From positions 115,764,213 to 115,828,212 of the forward strand of contig CM044310.1 in the NCBI GenBank assembly GCA_024291935.2: DNA of 64,000 nucleotides. Reading direction: 5' to 3'. Positions 10,250-20,299 of this stretch are shown piece after piece. The notes below the pieces were generated by a model. That model was not told where the DNA came from. It saw only the letters and a list, made by a program, of their open reading frames with translations, and did no database searches. This stretch comes from Okapia johnstoni. Taxonomy: Eukaryota; Chordata; Mammalia; Artiodactyla; Giraffidae. The stretch's first letter is position 1; each line of letters begins with the position of its first letter. The translations under genes were made by a program, and so were the position numbers.

Positions 10250-11270
10250 ATGCAGATGTCAGACAGGCACACGCAGCCCACACATGGCTGACCCACGTCG
10301 CAGAGACCCTCACAGACAAGCACAGCACATACAAAGGTGGACGGCGCTCGGCAGACGGGGACACGTACACGTCACACACAAAGACGTGGGGATGACGGGC
10401 TGCACTAAGAACGCACAGGCAGGCCGGCCCCCGGCACAGATGCACCGGGCCACGCAGGAACGTCAGCGCATCACAAAGACCCACACATGCCACAGACAAA
10501 GTACAGCCCCAACTCCATAGACACGCACACCACACACAGGTCCACGCAGACACCATGGTGACACACCAAGGCACACAGTCCTGAACACAGACGTTCCACA
10601 AACAAGTGGGCAACAAAGAAGACCCGCAGACACACACATCACACAAATACACAGACATCACTTGCATGGAGACACACACAGGATACACACTAACACAGAC
10701 ACAAGTATCCCGTGCACAAATATACACAGATACACAGCAGATACAAGGAGAAACACGCATATTACATATGCGAATACACACAAATACACAACACACGCTC
10801 AAAGATACACACATCTCTCACACAGACACATTTCACTCACATAAATACAGAGACACAAGTCACACACACAGATACACATATACAAGCACAACTCACCCAT
10901 GGCGTATAGATGTACACTACAAAGAATATACAAAGCAACACAAATCATGTACACAAATACACACAAATATATTACACTGATACATACATACCACATACAT
11001 ATATACACAGCCACGCACATTATACGTACAGAAACACGCATAGACAACACAGGCATACACACTGAACACACAGATACATAAAGATACATCACATACCTTA
11101 GCACACATGGGCACACACATCACAAATGTATACAAATTTCACACAAGGTTACAAAAACACATTTCCCCAGTGCAGTCACACATTACATACACAAATACGC
11201 ACACGCATACAGAACACATACAAAGACACGCACAGACACACGCATCACGAATACCCATATTTCCTATGAG
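10250..11270 (+). repeat. 1-kb degenerate CA-rich low-complexity tract
   Basis: ACACA, CACAGACAC and GATACACA units recur for about 1 kb with strong strand asymmetry (few G or T on the plus strand) but no fixed period. Open frames on both strands through it (Thr/His/Tyr-rich on plus, Cys/Val-rich on minus) are by-products. Confidence 0.85.
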
Positions 11271-11339
11271 TTTGTGCAACCTTTACACAACCAGAGGTGC
11301 TTGCCTCATACAGAATATACGTGATCATAGTTTATTTAT

Positions 11340-11535
11340 TTATTCTTAGGAGCATTAACTGCGTGCCAGGCATTGTTCTCAGCGCTTTACACATATTACT
11401 TGTAAATCCTGACAACTGCCCTCCGAGACACATTCTTTTATCGTTCCCATCTTACAGATGAGGAAACAAGGAACAGCGAGGTGCAGACATCTGCCCCAAG
11501 GCACACAGCCGGAAGTGGCTGAGTGGGGACTGGAA
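11340..11535 (+). repeat. Near full-length MIR
   Basis: Starts in the GCGTGCCAGGCATTGTTC region and continues through CATCTTACAGATGAGGAAAC to AAGGCACACAGCCGG, the usual MIR order. Confidence 0.8.
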
Positions 11536-11579
11536 CTTGGTCCCTTAGGGACACAGACAAAACAGACAAGGACGCACAC

Positions 11580-11900
11580 ATCACGTGCCAGGCCGCCGCC
11601 GTCTCGGGGTCACACTCCCCCACCCCCGCCCCCGCACAGCACCCAGAGCTGCAGACACACCGGAAGCACGGGCGCCCACCCTGCTCGCGGACTTCTCTGT
11701 AGTCCCTGAGCCCCTGCGCTGCGTCCCTCTCCGCTGAGGCTGGGCCGGAGCTGCGCATCGCAGGCGCAGCCTCACTGCACACCGCGGAGGCGGCCCAGAC
11801 ACCCCATCCCCAGCACGGCCCGCCCCTGCCCCCGTTCCCCAGCAGGTGTCCAGCACCCGCGGGTCCCAAACGCAGCCAGCGCAACTGGGACTGGCAACCC
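11580..11900. promoter_or_regulatory. CpG-rich island-like segment upstream of LMTK3
   Basis: GCCGCCGCCGTCTC, GCGCATCGCAGGCGC and many other CpGs stand out against CpG-poor repeat DNA on either side, about 1.9-2.2 kb upstream of the LMTK3 start codon. It may be an upstream promoter or non-coding first exon; that is inference from composition only. Confidence 0.4.
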
Positions 11901-12135
11901 CAGGGGAAGGGGAGGGAGAGGGGTTCAATGAGCCCTCTTGGAGGGGGGCTCTCATTGGAGAAACTGAGGCAAGTTCATCACACCAGGAGGGGTGGGAAGG
12001 AGGGGGTGCCGGGACCAGCGCTGCAGGGTGGACTGACCATATGTAGGTAGAGAGTACGGAATTGGGGGCTGGGGGATGAGGAAAGATGCAATTATCTGCC
12101 CCTGCGGCTGAAGGGCACAGACTCTGGCGGGAGGA

Positions 12136-12188
12136 GAGGCTTATGGGAAATGTAGTCCCATCCCTGAGGCTTATTGGAAATGGAGTTC
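12136..12188 (+). repeat. 30-bp tandem duplication with ZNF143-like half motifs
   Basis: GAGGCTTATGGGAAATGTAG (from 12136) recurs as GAGGCTTATTGGAAATGGAG (from 12166). The reverse complement of the first copy, ACTACATTTCCCATAA, resembles the ACTACA-N-TCCCA promoter motif. Confidence 0.6.
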
Positions 12189-12697
12189 TGGTTCCTCCAG
12201 AAGGGAGGCTCAGGTTAATAGTCGTCTGCCCGCTCGCAACCCCCAACCCCGGAAAAAGCCTCGGGTGGGTGAAGTAGTAGGAGCCGGGGCTCCGCTGCCT
12301 GGATCATTGCAAACGAGGTGGTCAGAATTCTTGAGTCCTAGGGAGCGGTACAGGCAGGATTGCAGTCCTAACTCTGGCCTTGGCTTGCTCTTAGTTCATT
12401 TATTCACTAAACGTTCATTAAACCCACTGTGCTCAGCCAGGACCTATGCCAGAATTTGCGGGTGCAGCATATAACCAGTCAAACCCATTTCCTGCCTTTG
12501 ATGGGGGTGGGTGGATGTGTGTCAGAGGGGCTTGTAGAAGGTCTGCTAGAGTTTTTCAAACTATGAACAGTGAGCCATTACCAAGGGCTGACATCAAGCT
12601 TTCTGGCTGTGGCCAGTTTTTTGAAAAATAAAACAGAATAATCTAGAACATTCAGGGAAAATATTCATGTATGAAACTTTTATTTTCTGATAGGAGA

Positions 12698-12735
12698 CTA
12701 CATATATATATATGTGTGTGTGTGTATATATATAC

Positions 12736-12767
<32 letters not shown>

Positions 12768-12768
12768 C
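12698..12768. repeat. Compound (TA)(TG)(TA)(CA) microsatellite
   Basis: Alternating TA and TG blocks are followed by TA and CA blocks, so the TG and CA runs face each other as an inverted repeat. Likely polymorphic. Confidence 0.9.
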
Positions 12769-12795
12769 ATTATGGGTCACAGTAAAAGAAACAAG

Positions 12796-13005
12796 TGGGA
12801 TTCCCACATGGCCCAGTGGGTAAAGAATCTGCCTGCCAATGCAGGAGACGTGAGTTCAGTCCCTGGGTCGCGGAGGGACTGGAGAAGGAAATGGCAACCC
12901 ACTCCAGTATTCTTGCATGGAAAATCCCATGGAGAGAGGAGCCTGGCAGGCTACAGTCCATGGGGTCACAAAGAGCCAGACACAACTTAGCAACGAAACA
13001 ACAAC
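12796..13005 (+). repeat. Bov-tA SINE
   Basis: The tRNA-derived head (GTAAAGAATCTGCCTGCCAA) is followed by the Bov-A body (CACTCCAGTATTCTTGC) and the end CACAAAGAGCCAGACACAAC. Confidence 0.9.
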
Positions 13006-13099
13006 ATAACAGGCCAGGCACTGAAGCTCAATTACCCTCATGGGACCCTTCCTAAGGTGGAGGCGGCCATTGGGCAAACTGTCTTACAAATAGTCATGC

Positions 13100-13560
13100 A
13101 GCTTGTAACAGTGCTAAACGCAATAAGGAAGAGCCTGGGAGAGAGGAGCTGTTAGGTTGGCGGAGTCCAAGGAGGCTTTTTTGGAAAGGTCACAGTCAAG
13201 CCCAGATCTGGGAGGGGAAGGAAAGAGGTTGGAGGAGAGCAGTGCAAAGAGTACTAGGACAGAGAGAAGAGCCCTGGGGGTGGCTCTGAGGCTGGGCAGC
13301 CCTTGGAGCATCAAGAAGTGAATAGGAGGCTGATGTGGCTGGATCTGAACGAGCAGGAAATGGGGGCATGAGTAATGAGTAAACTAGAGAGATGGAAATG
13401 GGTGAGCAGGGGCTGGCTACAGGCACCAAGCCTGGTGAGCAATTTGGATTTATCAGTCCATAAACAGCAGTGCAAGAGCTCTTAGCTGGGGAGGACAGGC
13501 TCTGACCCTGGTGCTGACCAGCTCTCTCTGGCTGTGGTGTGGGGAGAGACTGAGGGTGGA
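13100..13560 (-). repeat. Old L2-like segment, antisense
   Basis: AG-rich text of the type seen when L2 is read backwards (GGAGGCTTTTTTGGAAAGGTC, GCAGGAAATGGGGGCATGAG). Assignment is tentative; no coding capacity seen. Confidence 0.4.
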
Positions 13561-13680
13561 ACCTGGAACCCAGGGAAGAGGTGACTTCGAAGTCCAGGTG
13601 AGAGATGGCTACTGGCAGTGGAGGCAGAGAGGAGCAACTCACTTCAAGACAATAACAAGTGTTGACAATGATGTGGAGAG

Positions 13681-13830
13681 GGTCTTCCGTGGTGGTCCAG
13701 TGGCTGAGACTCCGCACTTGCCATGCAGGGGGCCTGGGTTTGATCCCTGTTCAGGAAACTAGATCCCACATACCACAACTAAGACCCAGTGCAGCCAAAT
13801 AAATAAATATTAAAAAAAAAAAAAACGGCA
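13681..13830 (+). repeat. CHR-type SINE nested in L1
   Basis: Body GTGGTCCAGTGGCTGAGACT, box-B-like GGGTTTGATCCCTG and a long A-rich tail. Flanked by diverged copies of the L1 target GA[T/C]GTGGAGA. Confidence 0.88.
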
Positions 13831-14412
13831 ACAAACAAGGACGTGGAGAAATCAAAACCATCATACACTGCTGGTGGGAAGATTGCGGGCACTTAAACAA
13901 TCTGGCATTTCCTCAAACAGTTAAACGCAGAATTACCATCTGGCTCAGGAATTCCACTCTTAGGTATCTCCACAGAGAAATGGAAACACATGTCCCCACA
14001 AACATTTGCATGAGAATGTTCCCAGCAGCCTTGTTCATAATAACCAAAATGTGGGAGCAACCAAATATCCATCAGTTGGTGGATGGATACACAAAACAGG
14101 CTACCTTCATATGGTGGAATATTATTCAGCCACCAAAAGGATTGAATTAGTGACAGATGCTACAACATGGATGAACATTGAAAATATTATGCTGAGTGAA
14201 AGAAATCAGATAACACAAATAGCCACATACTGTAGAATTCCATTTACAGGAGTTATCGAGGTTAGACAAATAAGACAAAGTAGATTAGTGGTTGCTTGGG
14301 GCTGGGATGGGGATGTGGCTAAGGGGTTACTTTGGGTGATAAATTATTTTAAATCTGATTGTGGTGATAGTTGCACAATGTGATTAACATACTAAAATCC
14401 ACTGAGCTATAC

Positions 14413-14560
14413 AATTTATTTATTTTTTTAATTCAAAATTTTTTTTGGCCACACTGCATGACTTGTGGGATCTTACTTTCCCCACCAGGGATTGGACCTG
14501 GGCCCTTGGCAGTATGAGAGTACGGAGTTCTAACCATTGGACTCCAGGGAATTGCCTGAA
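14413..14560 (-). repeat. CHR-type SINE nested in L1, opposite strand
   Basis: The reverse-strand body (TGTGGGATCTTACTTTCC, CCAGGGATTGGACCTGGG) is followed by CCATTGGACTCCAGGGAA. It interrupts the L1 sequence between its two GAnCTnTACA target copies. Confidence 0.85.
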
Positions 14561-14879
14561 CTGTACAGTTTAAATGGCTGAATTGCATGGTATGTGAATT
14601 CTGTCTCAATAAAGTTGCTGAAAAATTGCTTCGAAAAAAAAATTTGCTTCAGGATATGTTTTGGTGAGAGACTGAATCAGTCTTGGTGATGGTGTGGGCT
14701 GAGAGGAAGGGAAGGATCTAGAATGCCCATGAGGGTGGCTTAGCCATCTAGACAACAGGCCTTCTGTCAACATCACTTGCAGAAACTTCTCACGTTTCCT
14801 GGTTAGTAGGAAGTGCTCAGTAAATGTCCATTATTATTTTTATGGCAATCCTGTTGAAAGTTGAATCAGATGCATTTAC

Positions 14880-15655
14880 TCCTCCTTGGAGACTTTCTGT
14901 GGCTCCCATCTCACTGGGAGTAAAAGTGAAGTCCTCACCATGGCCCCCAAGGTCCTGCCGGAACGGTCCCTCCCCTTCCGTTCTCTGGATCTCTATCCCC
15001 TATTCAGCGGCTCTGGCCACGCTGGCGGCCTCCTTCAAGTTCCTCCCATATTCTGAGCACAGTCCTACCTCAGGGCCTTTGCACTTGCTGTTTGCTCTTC
15101 CCCAGTGGCCACATGGCTCCTCCCTCACCTCCTTTAGATACATATGCAAATATCACCTTCTCAGTGAGTCTGTAAAGCCTCCCCATCACCTTATGAATGA
15201 CTGCACCTCCCCCATCTCACACATGGAAGCCTCCTTTTTTTCTCCATCAATCACCATTATGGCACAATAGATCTTTCATTTTTTAAAAAAAATAGTTATT
15301 GTTTATTTATTTGGCTGCATCAGGTCTTAATCATGGCACGTAGCATCTTCATTGTGTCACGCGGGATCTTTTGTTGTGGCTCACAGACTCTCTAGTTGCC
15401 GCATGTAGGTGTAATTGCTCCATGGCATGTGGGATCTTAGTTCCCCGATGAGGGATTGAACCCGCATTTCCTGCATTGCAGGGCGGATTCTCAACCACTG
15501 GACCATCAGGGAAGTCCCTAAGTCTTTTACTTCTTTGCTTGGGTTATTGTCACCTCTCTCCCTAGAGACTCATGAGGGCAGAGACCTGCCTCTCCTGTTC
15601 CCTGCTCACTTCTCAGCGCCTACTGCAGTCCCTGACATGTGACATATTTACTGAA
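14880..15655 (+). repeat. L2 3' region interrupted by a SINE
   Basis: L2 text TCTCACTGGGAGTAAAAGTG, CAGGGCCTTTGCACTTGC and the terminal TTTACTGAATGAAGGAA are recognisable. An antisense CHR SINE splits it at about 15275-15518. Confidence 0.75.
15275..15518 (-). repeat. CHR-type SINE nested in L2
   Basis: An antisense copy beginning with an A/T-rich tail and TTTATTTGGCTGCATCAGG and ending CCATCAGGGAAGTCCC. Confidence 0.88.
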
Positions 15656-16029
15656 TGAAGGAAAGAATTCAAGTTCATTTCCTTTCGATGCACTCGCTGC
15701 AGGGTTAAAGCCCTGGCCCCTCCTCAGTCCCTCCAGTGTCGCCCACTTGGCACGAGATATGCTGGCAAATAAACTCTGATCATCCGTTTGTGGAAAGAAG
15801 TGCAGGGTGCTGTGGGGATGCAGGAGGGCACACCGTGCAGAGCCTAGAACATTTCAAAAGAAGCTTCCAGAGAGGGTGACATTTGGGCTCAGCTGTGATG
15901 AGAGCGGGGGTGAGGCTGAGGCTGGGATGGGAAGTGGAGAAAGGAGGGCATTCCAGGCTCAGGGGGATGGAATGCAGAAAAGCCTGGAGGTGTGAAACAG
16001 CTTGGGACATTCAGGAAGCTTCCACCTGC

Positions 16030-16800
16030 CTCCCCAGCTCAGTGGCTCAGGCCGGAAACCTCCCAGTCATCACTGACTCCTGTCTCTTTCTCACGCCCCC
16101 GCATCTGATCCATCAGCTGGCTCTGCTTTCAAAACATTCCCAGAGCCTGATCAACTCTCGTCACCTCTGCAAATACCATCATGATTTGCTTGGACTATTG
16201 CAGTAGCCAGCTCAACAGGCTTTCTAATTTTGGCCCTCCCCCCCTCCTCTACAGGTTCTTCTTGCCAAGGAAGCCTGTTAACACCCAAGTCACCTCACCC
16301 CTTCTCCTTGGCTCCCATCTCACTTGGAGTAAAAGCCAGATACCTTTCCTTGGCCCACAAGGCCCTAAATGGTCTGCCCCTCAATATTTCTCAGTTCTCA
16401 CCTCTGACCCTCTTTCCCTCCCCCTCCAGCCACACTGGCCTCATTCCTATTCCCTGAACACACTATGCAAGTAGGATCCTGCCCCAGGGCCTTTGCACTG
16501 GCTATTTTTTTCTCTAGGGAATGTCCTGCTTGATGCCCTTGTTTCAGTCCAGCCTCTGCCCCTGTGTGGATGTCCCAGAGCAGCCTTCCCGGCCACCAGA
16601 GCTGCAGCCCCAATTATTGCCTTCCCCAGGCCCTTGGTCCAATTCATTTTTCTTCAGTGGGGTTAGTTCTGCCTGACATCAGGCTACAGGTTTGTTTATG
16701 GAGCTCCAGAGGGCAGAATCTTTGCCTGTCTTGTTGCCAGCTGTCTCTGCAGTACCTGCACACAGAAGGCGCTGGAGGACTGTGTGTCTAGTGATTAAAG
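16030..16800 (+). repeat. L2 3' region
   Basis: A second, longer L2 copy with GGCTCCCATCTCACTTGGAG, CAGCCACACTGGCCTCATTC and CAGGGCCTTTGCACTGGC in consensus order. Old LINE; no intact frame. Confidence 0.75.
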
Positions 16801-17121
16801 GAGTGAGACTGGAGTGGCAGGGGCGCAGTGTGCAGGGGTGAGGCTGTCGAAAGTCTCCAACTGTTGAGCCAAGGAGCTGAGCGGTCTACTGGGGGAGGGG
16901 AGGGGCCTTGGATAGGGTTATCAGGGTTGGGGGCCACCCAGCCTCCTCCTCTAGAAAATTGAAGGGCTTGAGGAGGAATATTCCATGCACCCAGGGTGCT
17001 GCCTCAGACCTCATTCACTCACTCCCTCACTCATTCATTCATTCATTTGGCAAACAAATAGGTCTCCATTCCAGCCAACAAGTTGGCGTGGGCATAAAGA
17101 AGGAGGCAGCAAGGATAGCAA

Positions 17122-17252
17122 TGTTTTCTTTGTTCTTATTCTTGGCTGCACCATGTGGTATGTGGGATCTTAGTTCCCCACCAGGGATCGAACCCGTACT
17201 CCCTGCAGTGGAAGCATGGAGTCCCAACCACTGGACTGCCAGGGAGGTCCCC
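17122..17252 (-). repeat. CHR-type SINE
   Basis: Antisense copy: GGCTGCACCATGTGGTATG, box-B reverse CCAGGGATCGAACCCG and end TGCCAGGGAGGTCCCC. Confidence 0.88.
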
Positions 17253-17292
17253 AAGAACAACAATGTTAATAACAACATTTTATTTTACTTTT

Positions 17293-17520
17293 GGGCTTCC
17301 CAGACGGTGCTAGTGGTAAAGAACCTACCTGCCAATTCAGGAGACATAAGAGATATGAGTTCGATCCCTGGATTGGGAAGATCCCCTGGAGGAGGTCATG
17401 GGGGCCCACTCCAGTATTCTCGCTTGGAGAATCCCATGGATAGAGGAGCCTGGTGGGCTACGGTCAGTAGGATTGCAGAAAATTGGACCCGACTTTGAAG
17501 CAACTTGACACGCACTTTGC
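17293..17520 (+). repeat. Bov-tA SINE
   Basis: Head GGGCTTCCCAGACGGTGCTA, body CCACTCCAGTATTCTCGC and diverged tail of the Bov-A unit. Confidence 0.88.
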
Positions 17521-17524
17521 TTTT

Positions 17525-18000
17525 TAATTTTTTTTTAATTGAAGGATAATTGCTTTACAATATTGTGTTGGTTTCTGCCATATATCAACATGAATCAGCC
17601 ACAGGTATGCATATGTCCCCTCCCTCTTGAACTTTCCTCTCACCTCCCACCTGTACTTCACTTTTATGGTGTATTGTAATTTACCTACAGTCACACACAC
17701 AGGTCTTATGAGTACAATCTGATGGGCTTTGACAAGGGAATACACTTGTGCAAGCTCGATATCCCAGTTAAGATATAGACTATTTGCTTACCCCAGGAAA
17801 TTCCCTTGCACCCCCTCCCAGTCAACCTGCCATCCCCAGGAAACCATTAGTCTGTTTTCTTTCACTGTTTATTAATTTAGCCTGTTCTAGAACACTGAAT
17901 GGAATTGTACAGTTTGTATCTTTATAGAGTTTTTCATTTGCACAGAGCAATGATTTTGAGGTGCAGTCATCCTATTGAATGTATCAATAGTTCATTGATT
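17525..18000 (-). repeat. L1 3' end fragments, antisense
   Basis: TTAATTGAAGGATAATTGC and TTGGTTTCTGCCATATATCA are ruminant-type L1 3'-UTR text read backwards. The remainder to 18000 looks like an older L1. Confidence 0.6.
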
Positions 18001-18003
18001 TCC

Positions 18004-18124
18004 TTTTTTTTTTTTGGCTGCACCATGCAGGATGTGGGATCTTAGTTCCATGGCCAGTGATCCAACCCAGGCCCCGGGCAGTGGCAGCTCGGAGTCTTAA
18101 CCATTGGACTACCAGGCAAGTCCC
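18004..18124 (-). repeat. CHR-type SINE
   Basis: Antisense copy with T-rich start, GGCTGCACCATGCAGGATG and end CTACCAGGCAAGTCCC. It abuts another SINE immediately to the right. Confidence 0.87.
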
Positions 18125-18129
18125 AATCA

Positions 18130-18478
18130 TTGCTTTTTTTTAAAAAAAAAATTTATTTATTAATTTTCATTTTTGGTTGCGCTGGTCTTCATGGCCGTGT
18201 GGGCTTTTCAGTTTTCTCTAGGAGAGGAGGGGCTAAATCCTAGTTGCATTGCGCAGGTTTCTCATCGTGGTGGCGTCCCCTTGCTGCGGAGCGTAGGCTT
18301 TAGGATGGGCGGGCTTCAGTGGTTGTGGCTCCCAGGCTCTAGAGCACAGGCTCAATAGTTGGGGCCCACGAGTTTCGTTGTTCCGCAGCATGTGGGATCT
18401 TCCCAGACCAGGGGTCGAATCCGGGTCTCCTGCTTTGACAGGCAGATTCTTTATACCACTGAGCCACCAGGGAAGCTC
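18130..18478 (-). repeat. Long CHR-1-type tRNA-Glu SINE
   Basis: Longer family member with GGTTGCGCTGGTCTTC, CTCTAGAGCACAGGCTCAA and GAGCCACCAGGGAAGC, antisense on the plus strand. Confidence 0.82.
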
Positions 18479-18785
18479 TGTCCACAGGATCTTCTCTAGC
18501 AAAAGGGAGAGATTTGTGCAGGTCTGCCTACAGAAGCTGAAGCATCAGCTCCACCACGGAGATACCGTCTGCCTGTCAGTTATTTATTTGTCTTTGATCA
18601 TCACTTATGTAAAAGCCACAAAAATCGGAAGCAACTTTAATGTTCACCAGTAGCTTAATAAATAGGGGTGCATCTACCCCATGAAATATTATACACCTGT
18701 TTAAACAAATGAGAAAGAGCCATGGACTGACAGAGGAAGAGCTCTAAGATGTATTGTTGACTGAAAAAAGCAAGTTGCCGAATGG

Positions 18786-18908
18786 GGGACTTCCCTGGTG
18801 GTCCAGTGATTAAGACTGCACGCTTCCACTGCAGGGGACGTGGGTTGATCCCTGAGTTGGGGAACTAAGATCCACAGTTGCCAATAATAATAATAATAAA
18901 AATAAACA
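18786..18908 (+). repeat. CHR-type SINE
   Basis: ACTTCCCTGGTGGTCCAGTG start and a tail of AATAATAATAATAAAAATAA. Confidence 0.88.
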
Positions 18909-19041
18909 ATCTCATTGACCACCAGTTGTGAGGGAGTTTGGGTAATGATGCATTTTAAGTGAGCACATTTCTGTCTCAGTCAAAACTGGAGTTCTACGAC
19001 TAAAGAAGGAGAGAATTGGTGTTGAACAATATATCTCTGCA

Positions 19042-19104
19042 TTTTAAGTTAAGCCCAGTTAGGAAAGATCTTGAACATTGGGCTCAGTTCCTTGGCCTCT
19101 GTCC
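19042..19104 (+). repeat. Left arm of a 63-bp inverted repeat
   Basis: Reverse complement of 20210-20272 with 60 of 63 identities by eye; the three differences are all transitions. The left flank and arm look like part of an older repeat. Confidence 0.85.
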
Positions 19105-19158
19105 TCTGGGCAGAAGAGAGCCACAGGAGAGTTTGAAGCAAGGTAGGCTATGTAAGGG

Positions 19159-19386
19159 GGCTTCCCTGGTGGCTCAGCAGTAAAGAATCTGCCTGCAATG
19201 CAGGAGCCACAGGAGACGCAGTTTTGATCCCTGGCTGGGGAAGATCCCCTGGAGGAGGGCACGGCAACCCATACCAGTATTCTTGCCTGGAGAATCTCAT
19301 GGACAGAGGAGCCTGGTGGGCTACAGTCCAGGCGGTCACAAAGAGTCGGGCACGACTGAAGTGACTTAGCACACGTGCACACACAG
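19159..19386 (+). repeat. Bov-tA SINE
   Basis: GGCTTCCCTGGTGGCTCAGC head and AAAGAGTCGGGCACGACTGA end; complete tRNA plus Bov-A structure. Confidence 0.92.
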
Positions 19387-19505
19387 GCTAAGTCGACCCC
19401 TCCCAGCAGTCACTTTTTAGAATTGCCTGGGGCCCAGGGACCATCAGAAGGTTTGCAGATACAATTCATGGAGTCCGTGAACTTGGATAAGAAAAAGAAA
19501 TCACC

Positions 19506-20064
19506 TGCTTCCCTGGTGGCTCAGTGGTAAAGAATCTGTCTGCCAATGCAAGAGACACAGATTCGACCCCTGATCCAGGAAGATCCCACATTCCTTGGAG
19601 CAACTAAGCCTGTCCGCCACAACTATTGGGACTGTGGTCTAGAACCTGGGAGCCCCAACTACTGAAGGCTGGGCCCCTAGAGCCTGTGCTCTGCAACAGG
19701 AGAAGCCCATACACCACTACAGAGTAGGCCTAAAGTAAGTAAGTAAGTGTTAGGCGCTCAGTCATGCCCGACTCTTTGCGACCCCATGGACTGCAGCCCA
19801 CCAGGCTCCTCTGTCCATGAGGTTTTCCAGGCAAGAATACTGAAGTGGGTTGCCATTTCCTTCTCCAGGGGATCTTCCCGACCCAGGGATCGAACCCAGG
19901 TCTCCTGCACTGCAGGCAGATTCTTTACTGACTGAGCTACAAGGAAAGCCCCAATAGAGGAGGCCTCGCTCGCTGCAACTAGAGTAGAGCCCTTGCAGGA
20001 TGGAAGACCCAGCATAGCCAAAAATCAATAACAAAATAAAATTATTAAAAAAAAGAAAAAAAAA
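19506..20064 (+). repeat. CHR-1-type SINE split by a Bov-tA
   Basis: The left half to about 19741 and the right half from about 19953 (CTCGCTCGCTGCAACTAGAG... with an A-rich tail) form one element, interrupted by a Bov-tA in the opposite direction. Confidence 0.78.
19742..19952 (-). repeat. Bov-tA SINE nested in CHR-1 SINE
   Basis: Antisense: CGCTCAGTCATGCCCGACTC start and CTGAGCTACAAGGAAAGCCC end. Confidence 0.9.
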
Positions 20065-20196
20065 TCGCATCTTTCTTTTCACTAACCTCCAACTAAAATC
20101 CAACATTTCATTCTGTTTTTGTGGCAGGTTGTATTTTCTGCAGAAAAGACAGAGACAAGCCTCTGTAGACAGGCCTTCCAATTTTGTACGAAGACG

Positions 20197-20220
20197 GGCC
20201 TCTGTCATTGGACAGAGGCC
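20197..20220. repeat. Perfect 10-bp hairpin with ATTG loop
   Basis: GGCCTCTGTC, ATTG, GACAGAGGCC. It overlaps the inner end of the right inverted-repeat arm. Confidence 0.9.
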
Positions 20221-20272
20221 AAGGAACTGAGTCCAGTGTTCAAGATCTTTCCTGACTGGGCTTAACTTAAAA
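20210..20272 (-). repeat. Right arm of the 63-bp inverted repeat
   Basis: Inverted copy of 19042-19104. It contains the reverse of AGGAAAGATCTTGAACA and TCAGTTCCTTGGCCTCTGTC. Confidence 0.85.
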
Positions 20273-20299
20273 AGTAAGATCTTCAAGATCTTGCCACTT

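Larger units (their letters stand above)
13635..14640 (+). repeat. Old L1 3' end split by two SINEs
   Basis: L1 3' text (TGGAATATTATTCAGCCACC, TGTGGTGATAGTTGCACAAT, GTCTCAATAAAGTTGCTGAA) is continuous once the SINEs at 13681-13830 and 14413-14560 are removed. Duplicated flanks (GATGTGGAGA/GACGTGGAGA and TGAGCTATACA/TGAACTGTACA) mark the two insertions. Confidence 0.85.

Noticed and set aside
9387..10520. 377-codon plus-strand and 319-codon minus-strand open frames
   Set aside because: They run across the LMTK3 first exon, GC-rich flank and CA-rich tract. The composition is low-complexity and no splice sites or domains were seen.
18786..18908. tRNA gene-like boxes A and B in this and about 45 similar elements
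   Set aside because: They are the tRNA-Glu-derived heads of CHR and Bov-tA SINEs and do not form a full tRNA with intact acceptor stem.
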